NCBI GenBank assembly: GCA_903919145.1
Contig: CAIXGW010000187.1
Coordinates: forward strand, 1-63,075
Reading direction: 5' to 3'
DNA length: 63,075 nt
Source of the DNA: an uncultured Myxococcales bacterium
GTDB taxonomy: Bacteria; Myxococcota_A; UBA9042
The translations under genes and the position numbers were made by a program. Positions 45,879 to 55,559 of the stretch are shown here, one piece after another (position 1 is the stretch's first letter; each line of letters begins with the position of its first letter). The notes beneath the pieces are model-generated. The model did not search any database. It was not told the origin of the DNA and was given only the letters and a program-made list of their open reading frames with translations.

Positions 45879-47732
45879 TCAGTTGACTTCGCAGCTGTGC
45901 GTGGACTCAGAGGGTTGCTTGCCGAAATTGACGCGGCCCAGCTTGCTCTTGATGCAGCTGCCCAGCGAGCTGTCCGCCGCGCCGTTGACGCTGGCAGAGA
46001 CCTTGCCGACCCCGCCCATCACATCGATGGTGATCTTGGCGGTAAAGCCGCCCTCGGCCCCCGCGGCTTTGGCGCAGGCCCCCAGATCGCCAGAGCGCTC
46101 GCGGCACAACTTGCGGATTTCGGCAGACGTCACCGCTTGGCCGCCCAGCCCGCCGCCGACCACCTGCTCTTGCTTGCCGACCACGCCGTACTGGGCGCCG
46201 GCCGCCGCCAGGCGCTTTTGCAGCTCTGCCGTGCGCGCCGCCTCTGCCTTGGCCAGCTCCGCCGCCTGCTTCTCGGCATCGCCGCCTGCTGGCCGAGCCG
46301 CCGCGGCAAACTGGGCCCCCTGGGGCGCCTTCGCCGCCTTCTTGCGCGCCGCCTGCAGCATCTTGTTGCCGACCGTCGAAATGGCTCCAGCCGCCTTGAT
46401 CGTCGGCAGGGGCTGCCCCGGGAGAGCCTTCGCTGCCGCGACCTGCTCTTTCTCTTCGGGAGAAAGGTCAGGGGTCACAGAGGCTTTGTAGCCCAGGTCA
46501 AACGCCGCCAACAGGTCCTTGCTGTCTTTGATCAACTGGCGCTTGCGGTTGGCAGAGGCGGTCAGCCCCACGCCAAAGCCAATGGCTCCCAGCAGCAGAG
46601 AGGCCAGCACCACGCCAATCAGCACCTTTTGGCGCTTGCTCCGCTTGTCCAGGCGGAACATCACGCTGAACTCTTGGATCAGGCTCTGGTATTCTTCTTT
46701 GGTCGGCTTGTGCTTATTGGGATCGGGCAGTGCCAGCTCCACATCCTGCAGGTCGTGGTGGTTGCCAAAGAAGGCATCACCGTGCACATCCGCCTGATTG
46801 AACGGCGAAGGGGTAGCCTTGGCTGTGCGCGGGTCGGGCTTGCCGGCCTCTGCCTTGCCCGGCATCGCCATGGGCTTGGGCGCTTCGGCAGGCCTGCCGG
46901 CTGGCCCGGGCCGCGACGGCGGTGGCTGGCGCAACTGCGCGGGGATGTTGGTCTCCATGGTTGGGCCGGCGTCGCCAAGCTGCTCGGCCTTGGGCAGCGG
47001 GCTTGACTGCCGCAGCGGCTGCGGCGCGGCAGCGGGCTTGGCGACGGGCTTGGCGACGGGCTGGGCGGCGCTGGGCGCCTGGGCCGGGCGAGGCATCGGC
47101 GCCGGGGCTGGGTGCGCAGCAGGCGACTGTACAGCAGCGGCTTGCGAAGGCGCCGCAGCCGGCCGCGGGGCCTGCTGGGGCGCTGGCTGGTGCGGGGCTG
47201 GCTGGGGAGCCGAGCGCAGTTGCTGCGACACCGCCGCCGCCGCCGGGCTGGCCGGCGCCGCCGCAATGATGCCCGACTCGCGCGCCGCCGCCACGGCCTT
47301 GCTTCCTGCCATTTCTTTCAGCAATTCGGGCAGTTCTTCAATCTTGACCCAGCCGGCCATGCCTTTTTGCCAAGCCAGCGAGTGGATGGTCAGCTCGCCT
47401 TTGCCCAGGTGTTCAGCGACCTGACCGGCGCTGAGGGGGCCCACCTTGTCTCGGCCGATGACCACAAACCAAGAAGGCGCTGCGGCAAAGCCGCCGCTGG
47501 CAGGTCCGGCGGCGCGGCCAGGCTGCGCCACCGCGGTCACGGCCTGCGAGTCGCCCGCAGAGACGCTGGTCCCCTGCAACAGCTGGCAATCCAACTGCTC
47601 TGTCTCCGGCACGGCCTTGACCAGCACCAGCGCTTTGCAGTTGGGGCAGCTGATTTGCGCCCGGCCAGCCGGCCCAAGGCGCTCTGGGGGCAACCGGTAA
47701 GACTTGCTGCATGCGGGACAAGTGAAGCGCAC
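45879..47732 (-). CDS. GltJ/AgmX-like envelope protein: zinc ribbon, GYF_2, TM, AgmX/TonB-like C-terminus
   Basis: A 617-aa protein. GTG 47732 is chosen because GAGGAGG lies just upstream and the protein then begins with the zinc ribbon. Order: four-Cys ribbon (CPAC at 5-8, CPNC at 29-32); a GYF_2-type domain (WFVVIGRDKVGPLSAGQV ... GMAGWVKIEEL, about 77-130); a long Pro/Ala linker; one membrane segment near residue 370 (VLIGVVLASLLLGAIGFGVGL); a Lys/Ala helical region; and a C-terminal domain with paired cysteines (KITIDVMGGVGKVSASV ... SCIKSKLGRVNF). This is the order in GltJ (AgmX) of the Myxococcus gliding machinery, where the cytosolic ribbon and GYF domains contact motility regulators and the periplasmic end contacts the envelope. 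Confidence 0.85.
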   Translation of the reverse strand: MRFTCPACSKSYRLPPERLGPAGRAQISCPNCKALVLVKAVPETEQLDCQLLQGTSVSAGDSQAVTAVAQPGRAAGPASGGFAAAPSWFVVIGRDKVGPLSAGQVAEHLGKGELTIHSLAWQKGMAGWVKIEELPELLKEMAGSKAVAAARESGIIAAAPASPAAAAVSQQLRSAPQPAPHQPAPQQAPRPAAAPSQAAAVQSPAAHPAPAPMPRPAQAPSAAQPVAKPVAKPAAAPQPLRQSSPLPKAEQLGDAGPTMETNIPAQLRQPPPSRPGPAGRPAEAPKPMAMPGKAEAGKPDPRTAKATPSPFNQADVHGDAFFGNHHDLQDVELALPDPNKHKPTKEEYQSLIQEFSVMFRLDKRSKRQKVLIGVVLASLLLGAIGFGVGLTASANRKRQLIKDSKDLLAAFDLGYKASVTPDLSPEEKEQVAAAKALPGQPLPTIKAAGAISTVGNKMLQAARKKAAKAPQGAQFAAAARPAGGDAEKQAAELAKAEAARTAELQKRLAAAGAQYGVVGKQEQVVGGGLGGQAVTSAEIRKLCRERSGDLGACAKAAGAEGGFTAKITIDVMGGVGKVSASVNGAADSSLGSCIKSKLGRVNFGKQPSESTHSCEVN

Positions 47733-47844
47733 AATTTCCTCCTCGCGGTCGGGCCCAAACCCTGTATCTAACCCGGACTGGTCGATCTGCGCAAGCGAGT
47801 TCGATCGGCCGCCCCGGCGCTGCCAGGCGCACTTTGCTGCGCGG

Positions 47845-48357
47845 TCAGTGCAGTACCCGCCGCGCCGCGTCTTCGGGCACCTCAAAGTTCACGGGCTCCA
47901 GCTGATCAAACAGATCGGCTCCCTCAAAGCGCAGACCGGCTTCGCCAAACCGCACCTCGCGGGCGCCAAACTGCGCGGGCGTCAGGATCGCCTCGCCTCT
48001 GCGGTTGTAGCCCAGCGCCACCAGCGACCGCGCCGGCAGCTCAGCGGACTGGTCGGCGCTGGCTGCCACCGCCTGCCGCAGCACATACCACCCTTCGGGC
48101 GGCAGCGGCTCCAACGCCAGCAGAAACCCAGCGTTCAGCACATCGATGCCTTGCCCAAAGTCCCAGCGCCCCAGCTCCAGCTCGGTCGGCAGGTGCACTG
48201 TCGGCCACTCGTCGGGGCGGTGATCGTGTAGGTAGACCAGCCTCTTGTCGGCCACAGGGCTTGAACCCTCCAGGGCCAGCCCCGTCCGATACAGGCCGCA
48301 GGCCATGGCCGGCAACCGTTGCAGATCGCGCTCATCTCCGTGCATCCAGTCGCTCAC
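47845..48357 (-). CDS. conserved-looking cytosolic hypothetical protein
   Basis: A 170-aa protein that I do not recognise. GTG 48357 has GGGGAGG 4 bases upstream, giving a protein starting VSDWMHGDERDL; a longer frame to 48546 is compositionally unlike a protein start. It has no signal peptide or membrane segment and is rich in short hydrophobic strands (RLVYLHDHRPDEWPTVHLP, GYNRRGEAILTPAQFG). It is first in the minus-strand run that includes the GltJ/AgmX-like gene, 112 bases upstream of it. Confidence 0.68.
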   Translation of the reverse strand: MSDWMHGDERDLQRLPAMACGLYRTGLALEGSSPVADKRLVYLHDHRPDEWPTVHLPTELELGRWDFGQGIDVLNAGFLLALEPLPPEGWYVLRQAVAASADQSAELPARSLVALGYNRRGEAILTPAQFGAREVRFGEAGLRFEGADLFDQLEPVNFEVPEDAARRVLH

Positions 48358-48724
48358 CGCGCCTCCCCGTCGCTGCCCGGACCAAAAGGGCCAGCGCCGT
48401 CCCCGCCACTGTTGCCCCAAAGTCCTGCGGTGCGCAACCCCCCCTGCAGCCGGCTCCCGGCGTTCCCGTCGCTTTGCCCTTGATCGCCCGGCGCAGCGGT
48501 GATAGCGTGTTATGTTTGGCTCGCCAGCCGGGGTACACCCGCGCAAGGCGAATGTAAGCTAAGTTCTCTAGTTTTCTCAGGTCAAGGTCAGAAAATCTTT
48601 GGGTTTGTCGCAGTGCCGCCGGTGGCCCTGCAGCGACCCAGCCAGCTCTCGGACGCACCAGGTACTCTCGCGATCTAGCCAGCGGACACCCAGCCGGGGT
48701 CAAATCCGCAGGTCGCACTGACCG
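48358..48724. other. 367-bp divergent intergenic region
   Basis: It separates the minus-strand GltJ-like operon from the plus-strand OMP/metzincin cluster and must contain promoters for both. A relatively AT-rich patch at 48505-48620 (GTGTTATGTTTGG, GAAAATCTTTGGG) is the likeliest place, but I cannot assign boxes with confidence. A minus-strand open frame here (48332-48718) has no protein-like features beyond chance. Confidence 0.45.
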
Positions 48725-49936
48725 ATGACGCCCCTACGCGCAGGTTCCATGCCTTACCCACGGACGCCGATGTACTCCAAACCCCGCGGCCAGACCTCGC
48801 CCTCGCTGGGCCAAGCGCAAACCGCCATTGGCGCTTTGGCCGCTGGAATTTCAGCGTTCCTGCCCCGCCTCGCCGCGCTGGGCTTGACCCTGGCTGCCGT
48901 TCAGACGGTCCTGCCGTCCAAGGCCTACGGCCAAGCCGCGGCTGCCGCCACGGCCACCGCCGATATCGCCACAGGCACCAAGAAGAAAAAGCGCCCATCG
49001 GACGAAGTGCCGCTGTCGGGCACCGTCCGCGTCAACCCGTCGCTCGGAGCCGGCTCGCTGGTCATGGGCGCCGGCAATCGCCCCTCCTTTGACGTTTCCT
49101 TTGGCTACACGCTGATGTACGCCCTGGGCAAGGGCCTCAACCTCACCGCGTCGCAGTTGTTCAACAAGAACCTGGTGACCAACGCCGACTCCGGCGCCAC
49201 ACGGCCCTACGACACCACCTTTGGCGACGTCCTGGTCACCTTGGGCTGGTCGCCGCGCCTGCCCGACGCCAAGGGCACCTGGAAGCCCATCACCCTGCCT
49301 GGCGGCCTGCGGATGAACACGTCGCTGACCGTCACCATTCCCACGTCGCGCGCATCAGACTACCTGGGTCGCTACACCACGCTGACCCCGGCTCTGTCGG
49401 TCAGCAAGGGCGGCCTGTGGGGAGACAAGCTCAGCCTGATTGTCGGCGTGGCCATGATCAACAACTTCAACAAGTACACCACCGCCATTCTGCCAAACAC
49501 GCCGGAATTCGCTGGCTACGCTCGGCTGAACGGCCAAGAAGTGCTGCAGGGCGGCCAGGAGATCTCCACCGGTCAGCCGCTGACCTCTTTTGCGATGCGC
49601 TCGCTGGCAGTGGCCAGCCTCCAGCTGACCAAGCGGGTCAACTTCTCGCTCACCTACTTGCTGTTCAAGGGCTTTCGCTACTACGACGCGCCCAAAGACG
49701 ACAATTCCAGCATCTACGCCAAGGCCGGCCGCGGCCGCAACGACTCGCAGTGGGGCATCGCCTCTCTGGGCTACAACCTGGACGAAGAAGGCCACACCGA
49801 GCTCTCGTTCAGCACCTTCACCGCCAGCGCGCCGTTCTCTGCCGACAACAAGACCTATCGCTTTCCGTTCTGGGACTTCCGCTCTACGGCGGACAACAAC
49901 TCCAGCGTGGGTGCGACGTTGTCTCACTCGTTCTGA
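48725..49936 (+). CDS. outer-membrane beta-barrel protein of the metzincin cluster
   Basis: A 403-aa exported protein. A long N-terminus leads to a hydrophobic signal (LPRLAALGLTLAAVQTVLPSKAYGQ), a short KKKK-containing linker and a body of alternating amphipathic strands (SFDVSFGYTLMYALGKGLNLTASQ, GLRMNTSLTVTIPTS) ending GATLSHSF. The terminal phenylalanine is the usual outer-membrane insertion signal. ATG 48725 or ATG 48749 could be the start. It lies 86 bases upstream of the first giant metzincin gene, suggesting a joint operon in which it could provide a pore or anchor. I do not recognise a specific family. Confidence 0.8.
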   Translation: MTPLRAGSMPYPRTPMYSKPRGQTSPSLGQAQTAIGALAAGISAFLPRLAALGLTLAAVQTVLPSKAYGQAAAAATATADIATGTKKKKRPSDEVPLSGTVRVNPSLGAGSLVMGAGNRPSFDVSFGYTLMYALGKGLNLTASQLFNKNLVTNADSGATRPYDTTFGDVLVTLGWSPRLPDAKGTWKPITLPGGLRMNTSLTVTIPTSRASDYLGRYTTLTPALSVSKGGLWGDKLSLIVGVAMINNFNKYTTAILPNTPEFAGYARLNGQEVLQGGQEISTGQPLTSFAMRSLAVASLQLTKRVNFSLTYLLFKGFRYYDAPKDDNSSIYAKAGRGRNDSQWGIASLGYNLDEEGHTELSFSTFTASAPFSADNKTYRFPFWDFRSTADNNSSVGATLSHSF

Positions 49937-50022
49937 ATTTCCTGTGATTGCAGGTGGCGGCGCTGTGTCGTCGACCGCCCTGATTCCCAGCCTACGGTTC
50001 TCCGCTCGTTCAGGAGCCAGAT

Positions 50023-53000
50023 ATGAAGTTCCTTCGCAACTCCTTCGTTGCCCTTGCCCTCGCCACCGGCTCAGCCCTGCTGGCCCAGGGTTGCACTTCG
50101 CAGGTGGATGAGATCGACCGCACCCAAGTCAACCGCATCAAAAAGGCGGATCTGCGCGGCGTGTGGTACGAAATCGACGTCGTTACCGACATCCCGCCTA
50201 CAGCGTCCTTTGGCTTTGCCGGCCAGACCAACTACGGCGGCGAGGATTCTGGCCGGGTGATCTTTGACGTGCAGGAAAACCACGTGGTGGTGTACCCCTA
50301 CAGCGAGAAGGCTGTGGGCGGCGATGCCAAGTGGACCAAGCGCAAGATCCGCAAGTACTGGGACAAGTCGATCCAGCAGCGCGCCGATCGCAAGGTTCAA
50401 GACAGCGACTTTATCGAGATCTCGACCGGCAACCCGGTGGGCATCTACCCGATTGTGTCGCAGTTTGATGTCCTTCGCGACTACAGCACCTCCACCGGCG
50501 AGCAGACCAACGTGCTGGTCGAAAACACCAGCGACAAGCCGTGGTGGCAGCGCGAGTACCTCCGCGTCGACTGGGGCACCAACCTGGTGACCAACTTGAT
50601 GTTTCCCCAGGGCACCGTGAAGTACAGCCCGGTCGACTACTTTGTGCCATCGGCCGAAGACGGCGCCAGCGAGAACCCCTCGCAGTTCTACATGGCGCCC
50701 GACAGGGACTACTTCCACTTCACCCGCCGCCTGTTTGGCCAGCCAATGAGCACCGGCGCCTGTTCGCCCTACAGCCTTGCCCCCGGCGACTGCTCAGGTG
50801 CAGTCATCGAGACCCGCATCGCCTTCCGCAAGGTCGACGTCAAGCGGCTGCACGACTATGAGATCCGCCAGTTCCGCAACAACGTCGAGCAAGACAAGTT
50901 TGGCTTCTTCCTGGCTGAGCGCTACCGCTATGACGAGGAGTATGGCCTGGTCTACACCGGCCGCGACTCCAAGGCCGCCCGCTGGAACATCTGGCAGAAG
51001 TCCAAGACCTTTACCGCTGTCAAAGACGCCCAGGGCAAAGAGATTCAGTGTCTGACCGACAACGACTGCGCCAAGCCCTCGGTCTGCGACCAGAAGGACT
51101 TCTTTGAGCCCGGCGTCTGCAAGTCTGGCGCGCGCATCCCCTACAGCGAGCGCGGACTGCGGCCGATCGTCTACCACCTCAGCGTCGATCACCCCGAAAA
51201 CCACCTGCGCGGCGCCTATGACACCGCCGAAGGTTGGTCAGACGTGTTCAAGGAGACCGTCTCCTGGCTGCTGTTCTGGGAAGGCAAGTGGAAGACCGAC
51301 AAAGTGGCCAGCTTTGACCAAGGCGTGAGCCGCTTTGGCCAGCGCCTGTGCAAGACCAATGCCGACTGCGCCGCGGTCGCCGCGGTCTCCATGCAGATCC
51401 CGACCCCCTACAAGGCCAACCGCGTCGCCGTGCCGATCTCCAGCACTGAAGGCGTCGTTGTCGAAGAGTGCCAGCAGCAGACCGAAGGCAAGTGCGCCGA
51501 TCGCGACAAGCTCGGCGGTGGCGCGGTCGTCGTCCTGGTCAACGCCAGCCCCGGTACCACCCTGTCTTTGCAGGGCCTGCCCGGCGGCCTCACGGTGGCC
51601 AACGTCGCTTACAAGAACGGCGTCAAAGACGGCAAAGTGACGGTTCAGGGCGCGGCTGAGAGCCGGGTGCTGGTGCCCAAGACCGCGCTTGGCACGGTCG
51701 ACCTGACTATCGCCGGCGGCGCCCAGCCCATCGCCGTGCCCAACGTCAAGATTGGCGCCGACGAAGTGGTGTTTGTGGTTGCCGTCGGTGGCAAGTCCGC
51801 TGCCGTCCTGTCGAGCGTTGGCAGCGCCAAGTCGGGCCTGCGCATCGTCAGCGGCTACGACAAGGCTGTGGAAGTCGGCGTCAATGGCGTTCGCCAGATC
51901 GAGAAGCTCGAGTTCGGCCGCCCGTCGGAGTTTGTGTTTCAGGCCGGCGAAGCCGCCCACATCGCCATGGTCGAGCCCGGCCACCGCAGCGACGTGACCT
52001 GTGCCACCGTGCAGGGCACCAGCCAGTGCGTGGGCTGGTCGCAGCGCTTGACCGACGCCGACCTCAAGTCGCGCGAGGCGATCAAGGCCAGCCTGCCGCC
52101 GATGTTCGTGGTCTGCGAGAACCAGTTCACCCGCAGCTATGCCAAGTGCAAGGCCGACGGCCTGCTGGGCAAGGCTTCGGCCATGAACGACTGCCGCTAC
52201 TGGATCGAAGACGGCAAAGACTACGGGCGCCCGGGCAAGCCCTTTAATCCCTGCGCCGACAAGAAGGACGGCGGTGCCACGCCAGAGGCCGCCAAGATGA
52301 AGATCCAAGGCGACGCCCGCTACAACTACATGTACTGGGTCACCAAGATCCACGCTTCTTCGCCGCTGGGCTACGGTCCGTCCGCCGCCGATCCGGACAC
52401 CGGCGAGCTGTTCTGGTCGATTGCCAACGTCTACGGCGCCAGCCAGAACACCTACGCCCAGTACGGCAAGGACTTGGTCGACCTGCTCAACGGCGATCTC
52501 GATCCCAAGAGCCTGGCCACGGGCTCCTACATCAAGGAGTACGTCATCCGCCAGGCCAACAGCAAGCAGGACAAGGGCCTTTTTGGCGCCGTGGCTGACA
52601 AGCTGCCCCAGCAGAGCCCAGACGAGCTCAACGAGTCCGCCAAGCAGCGCGCCACCTTGCGCCTGGCCGACATGGCCGCCGCCAAGTGGACCGTCAAAGA
52701 CCAGGTGGAAGCCCAGCGCCAAGCGGCGGAATTCGCCAATCCCAAGCGCCTGAACACCTGGCTGGTCGACAATCTGCCGGCGGTGGACCTCGATGCGCTG
52801 CAGGTCCGCGCTGACAAGATCAAGGGCACCAGCATTGAAGCCGCCATGATCACCGACGAAATGGTGCTGGTCGGCTCTGAAGGCGGGTTGCAGCCCGGAC
52901 AAGCCTATGGGCCGGAAATGATGGCAAAGATCTCGCCGCTTGGCTGGGCCACTCCGCGCCGCACCATGGACGAGAAGAAGCGCATGCAGTACCTCGGCAT

Positions 53001-55479
53001 CAACTCGATCACCATGGCCGAGTTCCAGGACCCGGCGATGGTCGGCCTGGCCAAGCGCCTCAAGTGCAACGAAGGCGAAGTGCCGACGGACGTCTACGAG
53101 GGCGACCTGATGGGCGGCAAGAAGTGCTACAAGGGCGACGCGCTGCGCACTGCCCTGTCGGTCTCGCTGTACCACGCCACCCTGGCCCACGAAGTCGGTC
53201 ACACCATTGGCTTGCGCCACAACTTCTCGGCCTCGACCGATGCCTTCAACTACTTTGACCAGTACTACGACGAGTCCAAGGGCGGCCGCGAGCGCGAGTA
53301 TGTGGCTTGCGGCGACGTGACCCTGCCGACCGGCTTGGTTCCCGGCGACGCCTTCTGCGAGAACCAGAGCTTTGGCGAGAAGTGCGTCATGAAGGCATGC
53401 TCCAAGGACGGCGACTGCCCCAATGGCACCACCTGCGGCGGCAACAAGCAGTGCCTGGACTCCGACGGCGTGCAGGTCGGCACCTGCCAGTCCAACGTGT
53501 GGCAGCGCACCTCTTGCGCCGATGACGGCGTCTGCGGCGGCGGCAAGTGCATTGACGGCTTCTGCCACGACAAGGCCGCCTGCCAGGCCAACAGCAACTG
53601 CGCCAGCGGCGACATCTGCGACGGCGGCTACTGCGTCGATGCGCGCAGCGCCGCCCCGCGCACCAAGCTGCACTATGATGAAGTCAGCGGCGAAGCCAAG
53701 AAGCTGCTGTCGCGCGCCGGTTTGACCCAGAAGGAAATCGACGGCCGCCGCACCGAGTTCCAGTACAGCTCGGTGATGGACTACGGCCAGAAGGTCAACT
53801 CGGACCTGTGGGGCCTGGGCAAGTACGACTACGCCGCCATCAAGTACGGCTACGGAGAAATGGTCGAAGTCTACAAGGACTCGACCTACCTGATGGACCG
53901 GATCAAGCAGTACGCCAAGCGCGCTGGTGCCGGCATTGAGCAGGTGTCGTGGAACATGGAGACCGAGAACTGGAAGGACAGCATCGTCCCGCAGTTCTAC
54001 TACCTCAATGAGTTCATGCCACCCGAGTACAACAAGCAGCGCTACTCGGTGCCAGAGCACTTTGTCACGGCCGAGCGCTTCTTTGCCGACAACTACTTCC
54101 GCGGCGCCGCCGACCGCACCTTCTTTGAGGTGCCGTACAAGTACTGCTCGGACGAGTACCGCGGTGGTTCGATGGGCTGCTACTACTTCGACACCGGCGT
54201 CAACATGGAGGAAATCGTCCACCACGCCGCCGAAGCGCTGGAAGAGTACTACATCTTTGACGCGTTCAAGCGCGAGCGTCTGTGGTTTGGTCGCGGTGGC
54301 AGCCCCCTGTCCTACATGGCGCGCATCCAGGACCGCTGGCTGACGCCGATCCAGGCCGCCGGCCGCTACTACGCGATCTACAACAACATCTTCCGCGTGC
54401 GCTCGTGGTTCCCCGAGTGGGAGCGCCAGGCCCAGGGCTTTGCGCCGATGCGCCGCGCTTCCGAAGCCAGCTTCCGCGCCTTGACCAACATGATCTCGAC
54501 GCCGGCCCCGGGCTCGTACGTCTTTGACAAGGCCAGCAACAGCTACGTCAACGTCGACTACGAAACCGGCCGCCCCGAGACCCAGCTGGACATCCCCCTT
54601 GGCCAAGGCAAGTTCCCGTGGACAACCTTTGCGACCCAGAAGGGCTACTACATGTACGACCATCCGCTGTGGATCGGCGCGTACTGGGACAAGGTGGCGG
54701 CCATCATGGCGCTGACCAACTCGACCATCGGTCTGTTGTCGGAGTACGTCGGCGAGCAGCTGCCGGTGTTCCGCGCCACCGCGATTGGCTACAACACCGT
54801 GTACCCCAACCAGCTGGCCCAGGTGCTGGGTGGCGTGGCGGCGGGCGAAATCCAGCAGTTTGCCGGCACCGTTGGCAAGGGCCAGACCGGCGCCAACTCG
54901 TACAAGGCCTTTGACCCGTTCCGCCCGGTATCGGCGACCGAGCCGCGGGTGGCCCCGTCGGTCGTCAACCACAGCCTGCGCTTGTTCGCAGCGTGGCAGG
55001 CCATCGCCAACCTCCCGGCGGGCTTCGATCCGTCCTACACCGACACCATGGCGGTCTGGCTCAAAGGCCAGGGCCCGCAGTTTGAGGTTGGCGTAGGCCA
55101 GGTAGGCGGAGTCAAGGCGCCGCTGGAAACCTGCGAATTTTCCGACCCGTTTGGTCAGAAGACCTACGTGGCGCCGCGGCCCAACTACAGCGCCGACCGC
55201 TACTCGGCCGCGTTCTCTATGTGCAAGAAGCTTAACCTGCTCAAGACCGGCTGTTCTGACGGTTCGCAGTGCCAGCCCTGCCAAGTCGGAGACGGGGCCT
55301 GCGCTGGCCCAGGCCTGTGCGGAGACAAGACGCCGTGCCGTGGCGATACCTGGTACACCAAGTCCAGCGGGGCAGACAAGGCCAAACTAACCGAAGCCAT
55401 GAAGTCGGAAATCGAAGTGCTGGACTACTTGCGCCAGCTCTACTCGATCTACGGCAACATCGGCGCCGGCACCAACTAG
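50023..55479 (+). CDS. giant zinc metalloprotease lipoprotein (metzincin), paralogue 1
   Basis: An 1818-aa lipoprotein; AGGAG precedes the ATG and the lipobox is LLAQGC (Cys24). The zinc site HEVGHTIGLRHNF begins at residue 1056 and the Met-turn SSVMDYG lies near 1250, which together define a metzincin of the DUF5117/EcxA-like kind. Between them sits a Cys-rich insert (about 1115-1208, CSKDGDCPNGTTC ... CADDGVCGGGKC ... CDGGYC). Near residue 345 is another Cys pair module, and residues about 501-656 look like DUF4397-type beta domains (VVLVNASPGTTLSLQGL) that the paralogue lacks. The C-terminus is again Cys-rich. The mature protein should sit on the outer membrane facing the periplasm or outside. 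Confidence 0.9.
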   Translation: MKFLRNSFVALALATGSALLAQGCTSQVDEIDRTQVNRIKKADLRGVWYEIDVVTDIPPTASFGFAGQTNYGGEDSGRVIFDVQENHVVVYPYSEKAVGGDAKWTKRKIRKYWDKSIQQRADRKVQDSDFIEISTGNPVGIYPIVSQFDVLRDYSTSTGEQTNVLVENTSDKPWWQREYLRVDWGTNLVTNLMFPQGTVKYSPVDYFVPSAEDGASENPSQFYMAPDRDYFHFTRRLFGQPMSTGACSPYSLAPGDCSGAVIETRIAFRKVDVKRLHDYEIRQFRNNVEQDKFGFFLAERYRYDEEYGLVYTGRDSKAARWNIWQKSKTFTAVKDAQGKEIQCLTDNDCAKPSVCDQKDFFEPGVCKSGARIPYSERGLRPIVYHLSVDHPENHLRGAYDTAEGWSDVFKETVSWLLFWEGKWKTDKVASFDQGVSRFGQRLCKTNADCAAVAAVSMQIPTPYKANRVAVPISSTEGVVVEECQQQTEGKCADRDKLGGGAVVVLVNASPGTTLSLQGLPGGLTVANVAYKNGVKDGKVTVQGAAESRVLVPKTALGTVDLTIAGGAQPIAVPNVKIGADEVVFVVAVGGKSAAVLSSVGSAKSGLRIVSGYDKAVEVGVNGVRQIEKLEFGRPSEFVFQAGEAAHIAMVEPGHRSDVTCATVQGTSQCVGWSQRLTDADLKSREAIKASLPPMFVVCENQFTRSYAKCKADGLLGKASAMNDCRYWIEDGKDYGRPGKPFNPCADKKDGGATPEAAKMKIQGDARYNYMYWVTKIHASSPLGYGPSAADPDTGELFWSIANVYGASQNTYAQYGKDLVDLLNGDLDPKSLATGSYIKEYVIRQANSKQDKGLFGAVADKLPQQSPDELNESAKQRATLRLADMAAAKWTVKDQVEAQRQAAEFANPKRLNTWLVDNLPAVDLDALQVRADKIKGTSIEAAMITDEMVLVGSEGGLQPGQAYGPEMMAKISPLGWATPRRTMDEKKRMQYLGINSITMAEFQDPAMVGLAKRLKCNEGEVPTDVYEGDLMGGKKCYKGDALRTALSVSLYHATLAHEVGHTIGLRHNFSASTDAFNYFDQYYDESKGGREREYVACGDVTLPTGLVPGDAFCENQSFGEKCVMKACSKDGDCPNGTTCGGNKQCLDSDGVQVGTCQSNVWQRTSCADDGVCGGGKCIDGFCHDKAACQANSNCASGDICDGGYCVDARSAAPRTKLHYDEVSGEAKKLLSRAGLTQKEIDGRRTEFQYSSVMDYGQKVNSDLWGLGKYDYAAIKYGYGEMVEVYKDSTYLMDRIKQYAKRAGAGIEQVSWNMETENWKDSIVPQFYYLNEFMPPEYNKQRYSVPEHFVTAERFFADNYFRGAADRTFFEVPYKYCSDEYRGGSMGCYYFDTGVNMEEIVHHAAEALEEYYIFDAFKRERLWFGRGGSPLSYMARIQDRWLTPIQAAGRYYAIYNNIFRVRSWFPEWERQAQGFAPMRRASEASFRALTNMISTPAPGSYVFDKASNSYVNVDYETGRPETQLDIPLGQGKFPWTTFATQKGYYMYDHPLWIGAYWDKVAAIMALTNSTIGLLSEYVGEQLPVFRATAIGYNTVYPNQLAQVLGGVAAGEIQQFAGTVGKGQTGANSYKAFDPFRPVSATEPRVAPSVVNHSLRLFAAWQAIANLPAGFDPSYTDTMAVWLKGQGPQFEVGVGQVGGVKAPLETCEFSDPFGQKTYVAPRPNYSADRYSAAFSMCKKLNLLKTGCSDGSQCQPCQVGDGACAGPGLCGDKTPCRGDTWYTKSSGADKAKLTEAMKSEIEVLDYLRQLYSIYGNIGAGTN

Positions 55480-55559
55480 GCTCTCCAGTCCTCAGGTCAC
55501 GCTACCTGCGAAAGAATTACCCTGCGGCTGCGGCCGCGCACCTGACCCCGGAGCAAGCC

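Noticed and set aside
48332..48718. A 128-codon minus-strand frame in the divergent region
   Set aside because: It overlaps the better supported start of the 47845-48357 gene, lacks a ribosome site and shows no protein-like pattern.
51238..55284. A 1348-codon open frame antisense to metzincin paralogue 1
   Set aside because: Its translation is low in recognisable motifs and is explained by GC-rich codon bias of the sense gene, which has a lipobox, zinc site and Met-turn.
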